This document shows positions 1 to 9,407 of a DNA stretch of 40,013 nucleotides, one piece after another. Under the pieces are notes generated by a model. The model was not told where the DNA came from and searched no databases. It worked only from the letters and a program-made list of their open reading frames with translations. The stretch is from Microcaldota archaeon (lineage in GTDB: Archaea > Micrarchaeota > Micrarchaeia > Micrarchaeales > Micrarchaeaceae). A program made the translations under genes and the position numbers. The DNA lies in NCBI GenBank assembly GCA_021821445.1, contig JAKACK010000009.1, forward strand, positions 1 to 40,013, given 5' to 3'. Positions within the stretch are counted from its first letter, which is position 1. Each line of letters starts with the position of its first letter.

Positions 1-2
1 TA

Positions 3-428
3 GGAACAACATGTACCGCAACATCTGGTGCATTGTGTACATCTCCTATAGCATCACCTGGAAACTTCATAGTAACATTAGGACAAGTAGGTACAACAGA
101 CTGGGGAACTACAACTTTCGCATTCGTTCCAACAGGTTCTGTAATGCCAACAACATCTAGTCTGATATCATTCCCAGCTGGTTCGGTATTAGGAACTGTA
201 AAAGGATCTGTAGCTGATACTAGTAACGCATTACGAGCAACTTCTATGACAAGTGGATTTACTACGACTGTAGATTTCAGTGATGCAAATTCTATAGGAA
301 CAGGAACAATTCCAACAGCAGTAGGATCAACAACCTCTGGAGAAATATGGGCAATATATGAATTACCCTCATCTTCTACAACCTATTATGCACAAGAACT
401 TGGAAAAGTAACAATGAAGATATCTTGA
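3..428 (+). CDS. Type IV pilin-like surface protein, 5' end cut off by the window edge (paralog of 558..1205)
   Basis: Frame is open from position 3 and reads GTTCTATSGALCTSPIASPGN..., colinear with residues of the 558..1205 protein downstream of its class III signal peptide. The ORF-track start at 33 is internal. Confidence 0.8.
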   Translation, partial: GTTCTATSGALCTSPIASPGNFIVTLGQVGTTDWGTTTFAFVPTGSVMPTTSSLISFPAGSVLGTVKGSVADTSNALRATSMTSGFTTTVDFSDANSIGTGTIPTAVGSTTSGEIWAIYELPSSSTTYYAQELGKVTMKIS

Positions 429-449
429 TTTGATATCTTTATTTTTTTG
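417..449 (+). terminator. Hairpin plus T-run at the 3' end of the first pilin gene
   Basis: Perfect 8-bp inverted repeat AAGATATC-ttgattt-GATATCTT (417-424 / 432-439) followed by tatttttttga. The stop codon lies in the loop. Confidence 0.55.
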
Positions 450-557
450 ACTTTATATTTTATATTTAACCTCTTATTCTATTTATTTTAAAATTGTATG
501 TTGATATTAACCAATTTATAATAAGGTTTAAATACTTTAAATTCAATAAATATATAA

Positions 558-1205
558 GTGGATATTATGGAAAACACTAAGAAAAATTTCAAAGCGCAGA
601 GCGCTATGGAATATTTGATGACTTATGGTTGGGCAATTTTGATAATTGCAATAGTACTTGCAGCACTTTATGTATTAGGAGTATTTAACGGAAGTGCATT
701 TATAGGAACAACATGTACCGCAACATCTGGTGCATTGTGTACATCTCCTATAGCAGCACCTGGTAATTTCTCAGTTACATTAGGACAAGTTGGTACAACA
801 GACTGGGCAAATACAACTTTCGCATTCGTTCCAACAGGTTCTGTAATGCCTGCAACATTAGGATTACTTTCATATCCTAATAATTCAGTAATTGGAAATG
901 TAATTGGTAGTGTAAGTACTACCGGATCTGCATCTTACACTACAGCATCAGGAGCAAAATCATCAAGTGTAAGCAGTGTTCCAGAAGCAAAGTCTATGAC
1001 AAGTGGATTCACTACAAAGGTAGTTTTCAGTGCATCATCTAATTGCTTAGATACATCATCAAACACATTAAAAAGTTGCAGTTCAATACCAAGTGCAGTA
1101 GGATCAACAACATCCGGAGAAATATGGGCAATATATGAATTACCATCATCTTCTTCAACTTATTATGCACAAGAACTTGGAAAAGTAACAATGAAGATAT
1201 CCTGA
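558..1205 (+). CDS. Class III signal peptide-containing type IV pilin-like protein (start may be ATG at 567)
   Basis: N-terminus KAQSAMEYLMTYGWAILIIAIVLAALYVLGVF is a classic archaeal class III prepilin signal: charged n-region, Q-S-A-M-E, hydrophobic helix. Confidence 0.85.
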   Translation: MDIMENTKKNFKAQSAMEYLMTYGWAILIIAIVLAALYVLGVFNGSAFIGTTCTATSGALCTSPIAAPGNFSVTLGQVGTTDWANTTFAFVPTGSVMPATLGLLSYPNNSVIGNVIGSVSTTGSASYTTASGAKSSSVSSVPEAKSMTSGFTTKVVFSASSNCLDTSSNTLKSCSSIPSAVGSTTSGEIWAIYELPSSSSTYYAQELGKVTMKIS

Positions 1206-1228
1206 TTTGATATCTTTATTTTTTAATT
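1194..1228 (+). terminator. Hairpin plus T-run at the 3' end of the second pilin gene
   Basis: Same inverted repeat AAGATATC-ctgattt-GATATCTT (1194-1201 / 1209-1216) followed by tattttttaattttt. Confidence 0.55.
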
Positions 1229-1336
1229 TTTAATTTTTATTGCTTATTAATTATTATTTTATACAGCTATTTTTAATTTAATCTTTAATGCAAAGATTAG
1301 GTTTATATATTTTTAAAATTTATAGTAATTGATTGA

Positions 1337-2560
1337 ATGGACATATATGAACTTTATAAATTTGATTCCTCTGAAGATATAGTAAATAATTCAGATAATA
1401 TAAGGAAAATAACCGATTATTTAAAGAATTATAAAAATGGTGAAAAACCATTACTCATAGCAGGTCCTAGTGGTACGGGTAAAACCTCAATTATAAACTT
1501 TATTCTTAAAAAGCTTGATTATAATATAGTGAATCTTGATGCAAGTGATTATAGGGATAGAGATACAATAGAAAAGAAGCTTGTTTCTGCATCTCACACT
1601 ACCTCATTATTCAACAATAAAAATGTCATAGTCCTTGATGAAATAGATGATTTGAACAATAAATACGATGCTGGTGCATCAACCGCAATCCTAAAATTAA
1701 TTAAAGAATCCTCAAATCCTATAATCTTTATAGCTAATGATGCTTGGGATAAAAAAATAGGTTTTCTAAGAAATAAAGTTGATACTATAAATTTTAGGAG
1801 TTTAACTCAATCAGAGATAAGAGAACTTCTTGAATATAAAATAAAGAAATTTAATTTAAAGGTAAAAACCGAGATGGTTGATTTTATAGTAAAGCAGTCA
1901 AATGGAGATGCTAGAGCTGCACTTAATGATCTATTTACCATATCAATAGATATAGGAGATGCTAATGAAATAGAAGAATACAGTATGGCAGGATTACGTT
2001 CTAACAAAATGGATATATTCAAATTCTTAGATAAGGTATTTATGGCGAATACATTTTCATCACCATTAATCGCTTTATCCTCAATTGATCTGGATAATGA
2101 TATGATAGTTCAATGGCTTAGTGAAAATATACCAAATATATATAAAGGTAAGGATGTTCAAAAAGCGCTTGACAATCTTGCATTGGCTACTATGTATAAT
2201 AATAGAGCTTCGAGAAAGCAATATTACCTTTACTGGAGATACCGTAATGTATTTATGACAAGTGGAATATCACTTTCAAAAAGTAAATACTATCTAAGAT
2301 CTTCAAGCTATAATTATCCTAAAAATATAAGAGAATTAAGTAAATCAAAGGAAGATAGAAAAAAGTTAAATTTAATTCTTGATAAACTCAAAAGAACTAT
2401 AAAAGAGAGTAGATTTAATTTGAGAGAATATTACATACCAATAATGAGAGAGATGGTAAAGGAGAATAATAAAGCAGGAGAAATGAATAGGGTATATGAA
2501 TTTTTTGAATTAAAATATAATTTATCAAAAGAAGATGTAGATTTTATAAAGGATCATTAA
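1337..2560 (+). CDS. AAA+ clamp loader, replication factor C large subunit-like
   Basis: Walker A GPSGTGKT, Walker B VIVLDEIDDL, and the RFC-L-like motif NGDARAALNDL. Confidence 0.75.
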   Translation: MDIYELYKFDSSEDIVNNSDNIRKITDYLKNYKNGEKPLLIAGPSGTGKTSIINFILKKLDYNIVNLDASDYRDRDTIEKKLVSASHTTSLFNNKNVIVLDEIDDLNNKYDAGASTAILKLIKESSNPIIFIANDAWDKKIGFLRNKVDTINFRSLTQSEIRELLEYKIKKFNLKVKTEMVDFIVKQSNGDARAALNDLFTISIDIGDANEIEEYSMAGLRSNKMDIFKFLDKVFMANTFSSPLIALSSIDLDNDMIVQWLSENIPNIYKGKDVQKALDNLALATMYNNRASRKQYYLYWRYRNVFMTSGISLSKSKYYLRSSSYNYPKNIRELSKSKEDRKKLNLILDKLKRTIKESRFNLREYYIPIMREMVKENNKAGEMNRVYEFFELKYNLSKEDVDFIKDH

Positions 2561-3945
2561 TTTTCTGAGCTTTTTTCTTGGTTAAATTTTGAAATCAATG
2601 TAGATATTATTTTTTCCATTTCTCCATCTCCATCCTTTATTTTTATACTTCCCGCTTCATTATGCCCTCCACCATTACATATTAATTTTTCATCTTCAAG
2701 TTCTTTTATAACTTTTAGCAAATTTATACGATTCACTATGGAATCACTTATCCTTATTGATATGTAGTTTTTGAAGTACACCATAGTCACATTGCCATTT
2801 TTAGTTTCCAGTTCTAATTTATCATGTAGTTTTGTGGTATACCTTCCATGTTTCATGTACTCATAATCTCGTTCAGCAATATATTTGTAATCAACGACAT
2901 ATACGATTACATTATCATCCAGCGTGTATTTTTTTGCTTTCCTAACACCTATATCCAAGGATTCTTTCAATTCAAAAAGAGCTTGATTTAACACATATTC
3001 AAATTGCTCTTTATTGTCTATAATTCTTGATAAATATGCAGGGGATATTCTATAATGGTTAGGCCCATAATACTCACTCACTGTGAGAGCATCTAATACG
3101 GTTGCAAGATGATTTGCGGTCATATCATTCAAATCTGCAAAATTACTATGGTCGCTTATTAATGATGCTCCCTCCAAATCTTTATAAAATTCGCCACTCA
3201 TTATAGACGCAAATTCTGCTGTTAAAAATCCTGCAGTTACATTTGAATCCATACCATACATCCACGGATTTATGTACATATGCACTTTATCTGATGGAAA
3301 TCCTTCATAAATCGGGTGATGTTCAATCCAAATTATATCTGATTTTGTGGAATTTATAGCAGGTTCGCTATCTGGACTAGTTCCAAAGTCTGTCAAAAAT
3401 ATTAACGGTTTTTCAACCGTTTTAAAATTGTTTAAGTAATACTGATCAGAATTATATATTGAAAGGTCATAGCTTATTCCTCTATTTGGGTTCCATCCAA
3501 TGTTAAATCTTTCAATATTAAATAATTCCCCAATTTTTTTGAAAGTTTTATATAAAGCGATAGCACCTGTTGCTCCATCTCCGTCCATATGAAATCTAAC
3601 TATCATAGGAGCTCCTGACAATACTGATTTTAGAACTTGTACAGAGGCTTTTCTCAAATCCGCTTCCATTTTCTTAATATGAGGTTCTGTTATTTCTACA
3701 GTATCTAGCTTAGAGATTAATTCCGAAATAACTTTTTTATAATACTCTTCACCAACTTTTTCATCACTTAAATTAATCTTTCCTGAATCTTTATCATAAT
3801 AAATTACATTCAGTAAATTAATCTTATCTGTACTTTTGAACATGTATATGTGTTCATCATTTATTGCGGTATAAATATTTTGATTATACCTTGGATTTAA
3901 TTTTATAGAGGTTACTATTAACCTTTCATTTTCATTCTCACTCAT
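2557..3945 (-). CDS. DHH-family phosphoesterase (RecJ-like)
   Basis: FHMDGDGATGAIALYKTF, IFLTDFG, WIEHHP and C-terminal DHHA1-like CNGGGHNEAGSIKI motifs. Confidence 0.75.
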   Translation of the reverse strand: MSENENERLIVTSIKLNPRYNQNIYTAINDEHIYMFKSTDKINLLNVIYYDKDSGKINLSDEKVGEEYYKKVISELISKLDTVEITEPHIKKMEADLRKASVQVLKSVLSGAPMIVRFHMDGDGATGAIALYKTFKKIGELFNIERFNIGWNPNRGISYDLSIYNSDQYYLNNFKTVEKPLIFLTDFGTSPDSEPAINSTKSDIIWIEHHPIYEGFPSDKVHMYINPWMYGMDSNVTAGFLTAEFASIMSGEFYKDLEGASLISDHSNFADLNDMTANHLATVLDALTVSEYYGPNHYRISPAYLSRIIDNKEQFEYVLNQALFELKESLDIGVRKAKKYTLDDNVIVYVVDYKYIAERDYEYMKHGRYTTKLHDKLELETKNGNVTMVYFKNYISIRISDSIVNRINLLKVIKELEDEKLICNGGGHNEAGSIKIKDGDGEMEKIISTLISKFNQEKSSEN

Positions 3946-4006
3946 ATTATCACATAAAAAAATTTGTTAAATTGTTATTTTATTATAAAATTATGCCATT
4001 AATTAG

Positions 4007-5035
4007 TTATTTTAATGCATCACATTTTGTTTTTATTGTAGAATTTGTTACATAATTACAATAAGTATAATTGCCAGTTTCATTAGCCATTGAATAATAT
4101 ATACTTGAGGTACATAAACTATAAACACTGCTTGGCAAATCTGAGCATTCTTGGTTTATTTCGCTGCTATTTAAAATTGTTGGAGTTACAGGTTTAACCG
4201 CACAAACCCTGCTAAGTTTACTTCCAACATGAGAGCATAAAGAACTATTAAGGGTAATTGAATAAAGTGAGTAATAACATAATTCTCTATCTGTAGTATT
4301 TATATAAGTTAAGTAAGTGGCATCTCCAGAAATTAAGCTGTAATTTATACTGGAGCTTTTTGCTGCTCTTTGATTGGTTGGAATAAGTGAAAGTAAGTAA
4401 AATAAAGAAGTTGAGGTGTTGTTTTCTACTGAATTGCAGTATAATGAATTTTTAGTATTCATAGCGGTTTTAAAATAATACATATTATAACAAGTTGTTC
4501 TATTTGTTGAATTAATAATATAATGACAATAATTATCTGTACTATAATTAGCTTCAGATTCTAGCTTAATCCCACATTTAGATTCAAGTGCACTATTATT
4601 TAATGAAAAGCAAGTTTTAGAATTATTGATCGTTGTAAAATTATAGACACAGTTACTATAATCAGAAGAGCTTTTATTTATCATATTACAATAACTAAAT
4701 TTATCATATGCATATGCCGCATTTAAATAACAACCATTTTCAGAAGAATTCGGCAACAATTTACAGATTGACATATTCTTTGTTTTAATTGCAAGATTCT
4801 CAAGACACGATTCTTGATAACCTTTATTTAAATATGATTGACAGCCTTTTATGGAATTTACATTAGCATTTGACGAAATTGATAGCATTACTGCCAATAT
4901 AATCATCAGTATAATAAGAGGAATTAATATTATAAAAAATTTTTCTTTGTCATTTAATTTTATTTTTATTTCCTCCTGCTTATTTTCTTTCTTATTTTTT
5001 GATATATCTGAATTTTTGTTCTTTAATTTAGCCAT
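4007..5035 (-). CDS. Membrane-anchored Cys-repeat extracellular protein
   Basis: Lys-rich cytoplasmic N-terminus, one TM helix (FFIILIPLIILMIILAVML), then a long region with regularly spaced Cys and many N-X-S/T sites. Confidence 0.6.
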   Translation of the reverse strand: MAKLKNKNSDISKNKKENKQEEIKIKLNDKEKFFIILIPLIILMIILAVMLSISSNANVNSIKGCQSYLNKGYQESCLENLAIKTKNMSICKLLPNSSENGCYLNAAYAYDKFSYCNMINKSSSDYSNCVYNFTTINNSKTCFSLNNSALESKCGIKLESEANYSTDNYCHYIINSTNRTTCYNMYYFKTAMNTKNSLYCNSVENNTSTSLFYLLSLIPTNQRAAKSSSINYSLISGDATYLTYINTTDRELCYYSLYSITLNSSLCSHVGSKLSRVCAVKPVTPTILNSSEINQECSDLPSSVYSLCTSSIYYSMANETGNYTYCNYVTNSTIKTKCDALK

Positions 5036-5047
5036 CTTCTTTCACAT

Positions 5048-5821
5048 TTATAAATCATCATCATTAGAATCCAACATAGTCTCATTTGTGCTTGTTGGTG
5101 TTAATATCGAGAATCCCTCACTAGTTATCTCATACGGGGCTAAGAACCAACTGTGATTACTTCCTCTCATCTTAACAATCTCAAGGGTAAGATTTCTTTT
5201 ATCTGCTTCACCCTCTTCATATAATAGTATAATGCCGTCAAATGTAAAGAATTCAGGATCAAATGTTACGTCCTTTCTTTCACTTGTTGGAAGTTCTGCA
5301 GTTAAAATTGATGTGACTCCCATTGATTTTAATTTTGATGTTAAAGATAACAAAGCGATTCTGTAATTTACAGGATCCGGTATCAATAAACGCAATAAAG
5401 ATATTGAATCGATAACTACGAATTTAGAACCATTCATCGCAACTATATCATCTATATCTGATATTATTGTGCTAAATGAATAACTAGGTGAATCACTCTT
5501 TTCTATTATCTTTATGGAAATACCTTTTCCCTCTATAAGTAATTTCTTTTCCTCTAATAATTTATCAATATCTTTAAATTTAGTAAATACCTCTTTAGCG
5601 TTTGCAATTATTGATTCAGGTTCTTCTTCAAATGAAATAAAACTTGATGGAACTCCTAATTTTGCCATATTGTAAGCAATTTCAAGGCTTAAAAGGGTTT
5701 TTCCTGCTCCAGGCCCACCTCCAACTATAACTTGATTTTTTAACGGTATTCCACCATATAACATATAGTCTAATCCTTTAACACCCGTTTTTAATTTAAT
5801 AATTTTGTCATCGTTATTCAT
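5048..5821 (-). CDS. KaiC-like RecA-superfamily ATPase
   Basis: TGVKGLDYMLYGGIPLKNQVIVGGGPGAGKTLLSLEIAYN and FVVIDSISLLRLL are typical of single-domain KaiC-like proteins. Confidence 0.85.
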   Translation of the reverse strand: MNNDDKIIKLKTGVKGLDYMLYGGIPLKNQVIVGGGPGAGKTLLSLEIAYNMAKLGVPSSFISFEEEPESIIANAKEVFTKFKDIDKLLEEKKLLIEGKGISIKIIEKSDSPSYSFSTIISDIDDIVAMNGSKFVVIDSISLLRLLIPDPVNYRIALLSLTSKLKSMGVTSILTAELPTSERKDVTFDPEFFTFDGIILLYEEGEADKRNLTLEIVKMRGSNHSWFLAPYEITSEGFSILTPTSTNETMLDSNDDDL

Positions 5822-5925
5822 TAAATCATCAAAAATAAATGATATCCATTTACTCTTATTTACTTATAAATTTAAATATCTTTATTAAATAATAAGTATA
5901 TTGTTAAATTAATAGGGAATTAACT

Positions 5926-6735
5926 ATGAAAAAAAAATTTGTTTATATAGGTGCGATACTTATAGTTATATCAATAATAATACTAGCAGTTTTAATCGCA
6001 TACGTGAGTTCATTAACCTCATCTAGTTCTGAAAATGCGTTAGGTCTTAAAAACTTTACAGTTGATGAAAATAACATCTATTCATATCCATTTTATTCAA
6101 ATGGAAATAGTAGTTTACTAATTAGCATAATCAATAACAAAGCAGATATGATGATACTTAATGTATCAGAATTCAAAAATTGGGAGAGTACTAATGAAAC
6201 TATTGATTCAGCAATTAATAATAAAGATGCAATGTTAATAATAAACAACATAACTAATCTAACAATACCTCTTAGTCCTAAAGTAGTACCTAATTACATT
6301 TCAACTTCTAATCTTAAAGCTAATTTAGCAAATGGAATTATACCTATAGGTTATTATGATTTAGTAGTATATAATAAAAATGGCAGTCCATCTTCAAATT
6401 CATCTATTCCAGGTATAATAGATTATATACCTTCATCAAAACTCGGTTTTATATCAGGTTATTTAGATAAAATGAGCATAGCTGCTATTGTAATGATATT
6501 GCTGTTTGTAGCAGGATTAATAATCATAATATATGGTTTTATAAAAAAGGATGACCAAGAAAAAGCAATGATGAATAAAAAAGATGAAACAAGCAATTAC
6601 ATAGATAATTTATACGATTCAGTAGAAGATTCAAGCGATAAGCAAGTCAAAAGCAATAAAAGATCAAAAAACAAAGTTATAAAGAAAGCTAAAGATAAAA
6701 AGAAAAATCAGGTAAATGATCAATCGAAGAAATAA
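5926..6735 (+). CDS. Two-TM membrane protein with Lys-rich cytoplasmic tail
   Basis: Hydrophobic segments FVYIGAILIVISIIILAVLIAYV and AAIVMILLFVAGLIIIIYGFI; C-terminal KDKKKNQVNDQSKK. Confidence 0.6.
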   Translation: MKKKFVYIGAILIVISIIILAVLIAYVSSLTSSSSENALGLKNFTVDENNIYSYPFYSNGNSSLLISIINNKADMMILNVSEFKNWESTNETIDSAINNKDAMLIINNITNLTIPLSPKVVPNYISTSNLKANLANGIIPIGYYDLVVYNKNGSPSSNSSIPGIIDYIPSSKLGFISGYLDKMSIAAIVMILLFVAGLIIIIYGFIKKDDQEKAMMNKKDETSNYIDNLYDSVEDSSDKQVKSNKRSKNKVIKKAKDKKKNQVNDQSKK

Positions 6736-6751
6736 TACTAAAGCTGATTAA

Positions 6752-7447
6752 ATGGATAAATTAGAAGAGAAGATAGCGGGCGAGATTACTTTATCCGATA
6801 GCCCTGGAAGTATAATGAAAAAATGGAGGGAATTATTCGGTATAACTCAGGTTGAATTATCAAAAGAACTTAAGATATCAACATCAACTATAAGTGATTA
6901 TGAAAGCAATCGTAGATTAAGTCCAGGTGTTGGGGTTGTCCGTAGATTTGTACAAACACTAATATACATTGATGAAAACAGAGGAGGGTCTGTAAAAAAG
7001 AGTTTAACTAAATTTTCAGGGCAGGAAGAACCAAATCTACCCTACTTAATACACGACTTCGTTGCACCTGTAAATGGGATAGATTTCAATAGAATAATAG
7101 AAGGGAAGATTGTAGCTAGTCAAGATTATTTAGATAACCTAAGATTATTTGGTTATACTAAGGTAGATAGTCTTAGAGTTATACTAGAAATGACACCATC
7201 AGATTATCCAAAGCTTTTTGGATCTACAAATGAACGAGTCTTTATATTCGAAAATGTTTCAACTGGTAGGTCACCTATGGTTGTAATAAGAATAGCACCC
7301 ATAAAACCTTCTGTAGTATTAATACCAAATCCAAATCTTATAAATGTTGATAAATTAGCTATAAGAATAGCGCAAATAGAACGTATACCACTCATAACAA
7401 CAAAATTAACAATAGAAGAGATAGAGAGTAGATTAAATAAGTTATAA
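6752..7447 (+). CDS. Archaeal XRE-type HTH transcriptional regulator
   Basis: WRELFGITQVELSKELKISTSTISDYESNRRLSPGVGVVRRFV is a cro/C1-type HTH followed by a conserved archaeal C-terminal domain. Confidence 0.8.
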   Translation: MDKLEEKIAGEITLSDSPGSIMKKWRELFGITQVELSKELKISTSTISDYESNRRLSPGVGVVRRFVQTLIYIDENRGGSVKKSLTKFSGQEEPNLPYLIHDFVAPVNGIDFNRIIEGKIVASQDYLDNLRLFGYTKVDSLRVILEMTPSDYPKLFGSTNERVFIFENVSTGRSPMVVIRIAPIKPSVVLIPNPNLINVDKLAIRIAQIERIPLITTKLTIEEIESRLNKL

Positions 7448-7468
7448 TTAAGCAATTAAGTAATTGAT

Positions 7469-7816
7469 ATGATAATTAAATCAATATCTATAAGGGAACC
7501 TTTTGCAAGCATGATACGGGATGGTAAAAAAACAATAGAGACCCGTACATGGAAAACTAATTATAAGGGAAATTTATTGATATGTGCATCAAAATATCCA
7601 AAAACGGAGTTCAGCGGTAAAGCTATCGCAATAGCTGAACTATATAATTGCAGAAAGATGGAAAAAGGGGATGAGAGAGATGCCTGTTGTAAAATTTATG
7701 AGAAAGCCTATTCATTATGTCTTAGAAATATAAGACCTATACCCCCATTTCATGTAAAAGGAAAATTAAATCTCTTTAATACTGAAATTAACGATGATAT
7801 AGAAAAATATATCTAA
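7469..7816 (+). CDS. ASCH-domain protein
   Basis: ISIREPFASMIRDGKKTIETRTWKTNYKGNLLICASKYP is ASCH/PUA-like. Confidence 0.75.
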   Translation: MIIKSISIREPFASMIRDGKKTIETRTWKTNYKGNLLICASKYPKTEFSGKAIAIAELYNCRKMEKGDERDACCKIYEKAYSLCLRNIRPIPPFHVKGKLNLFNTEINDDIEKYI

Positions 7817-7818
7817 AA

Positions 7819-8544
7819 TTATCCCCAAACATCTGCAGATATCTTTTTAGGATCTACATTTAATTCTTTAAGAGAATCTTTCATCGCTTTTACAAAATTC
7901 AACGGACCACAAATGTAAACTGTTCTCTCATCTATATCTGGTGCATATTTTTTAATCATGTTCGCATCAATATGCCCTTTTTCTCCATTCCAAGAATCAG
8001 TTTCTGAGGGTCTTGTAACTGTTATAACTTTTTTAAGTTTTATCTCTTTTTCTATCTCCTCTAACTCATCCTTCATTATTATTTCTGTAGGATATTTTAT
8101 GCTGTAAAGAAGTACTGAATCTACATCATATTTATTGCTTCTTATATGCCTTAATGTGGATATAAATGGAGCTACCCCAGTTCCACCAGCTATAAAAAGT
8201 GATTTTTTATTTTCTTCTGGAACAAATTTAAATTGTCCATAAGGCCCTGCTATATAAAATTTATCTCCAATTTTTGCATCCATAAAATGCGATCTATAAT
8301 TATTATGCTCTTTTACTATAAAAAGTTCAAGAATATCTGCATTTGGTTCTGAAGCTATAGAAAAAGCTCTGCCTATATACTGTTTGTTATTCTCATCAAT
8401 ACCATAAGTCATAACAAACATTCCTGCATCAAAATTCATTGGTTTTCCATCTACTGGTTTAAATCTAATTATTTCAACTTCAGGTGTACCACTAAAGTTC
8501 TCAACAACTTCATAAAGTTTCTTTTCTATTTTATATTGTACCAT
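7819..8544 (-). CDS. FAD/NAD(P)-binding ferredoxin reductase-like oxidoreductase
   Basis: FNR-type NAD motif FIAGGTGVAPFISTLRHI, FAD motif GRAFSIAS, C-terminal VYICGPLNFVKAMKDSL. Confidence 0.8.
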   Translation of the reverse strand: MVQYKIEKKLYEVVENFSGTPEVEIIRFKPVDGKPMNFDAGMFVMTYGIDENNKQYIGRAFSIASEPNADILELFIVKEHNNYRSHFMDAKIGDKFYIAGPYGQFKFVPEENKKSLFIAGGTGVAPFISTLRHIRSNKYDVDSVLLYSIKYPTEIIMKDELEEIEKEIKLKKVITVTRPSETDSWNGEKGHIDANMIKKYAPDIDERTVYICGPLNFVKAMKDSLKELNVDPKKISADVWG

Positions 8545-8642
8545 AAAGTAACCCTTTTATGAATATATTAATAGGAAATATAATTATAAACCTTTAATAG
8601 TCTATTTTTATAATGAAATATATAATAATAATTCTTTAAAAA

Positions 8643-9407
8643 GTGCTAAATATGAATTATGAAGTAGATTTTTCAGATAATTACGCTGAGACAAAATACG
8701 GTAAAATATTTTATAAGCAGCATAAAGGAGCAGAAAAATCTTCACCAATTATTTTTATACATGGATTAGGTGCAGATACAAGATCATGGTTAAGAACAGT
8801 TGATAGTTTAGTGGATAATTTGGATATATATTTGATAGATTTATTAGGTCATGGTAAATCAGATGCTCCAAATATAGATTATAAAGTAAATGTACAAGTA
8901 TCAGTATTAAGAGAATTTATAGAAAAATTAGATATTAACCCAATAATAGTTGGTCATTCATATGGAGGATGGGTTACAGCATTATACGCATCTCTATATG
9001 ATACTCAAGCAATAGTTTTAGAAGATTCTGCAGGATTTTATAATGAAGATTACAGTAAAAATACATATGGAGAAAAAGAAATCTTATATAAAAAAGTGAT
9101 GCAATTAGCAGGTAATCATGATTATGTTATAAAGAGTATAATAAACTCAGATAATACTGAATTTTATCTTAACAAAGAAATCTTATCAAAGATAAAAACG
9201 CCAACTCTAATCGTATGGGGTAGAGATGATGAAACAGTATCAATTGACATTGGCAGAAAACTTAATGAATATATTATAGGTAGTAAATTGACAATAATAG
9301 AGAATGCTGGTCATGTATCACATTATTCTCAAAGTGAAATATTTTCTAAAACTCTTACAGAATTTCTACAATTTTTAAAAGGCAAACAAAAATCAAAACA
9401 ATGTTAA
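8643..9407 (+). CDS. Alpha/beta hydrolase
   Basis: IIFIHGLGADTRSW oxyanion-hole region, nucleophile elbow VGHSYGGW, catalytic His region ENAGHVSHYSQ. Confidence 0.85.
   Translation: MLNMNYEVDFSDNYAETKYGKIFYKQHKGAEKSSPIIFIHGLGADTRSWLRTVDSLVDNLDIYLIDLLGHGKSDAPNIDYKVNVQVSVLREFIEKLDINPIIVGHSYGGWVTALYASLYDTQAIVLEDSAGFYNEDYSKNTYGEKEILYKKVMQLAGNHDYVIKSIINSDNTEFYLNKEILSKIKTPTLIVWGRDDETVSIDIGRKLNEYIIGSKLTIIENAGHVSHYSQSEIFSKTLTEFLQFLKGKQKSKQC

Noticed and set aside
1807-2022. Antisense ORF of 71 aa within the RFC-like gene
   Set aside because: Fully inside a well-supported CDS on the other strand; no recognisable motif or promoter.
4851-5156. 101-aa plus-strand ORF
   Set aside because: Antisense to the KaiC-like and Cys-repeat genes; hydrophobic composition is a shadow of Lys/Asn-rich codons.
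7204-7455. 83-aa minus-strand ORF inside the HTH regulator gene
   Set aside because: Shadow ORF of a supported CDS.
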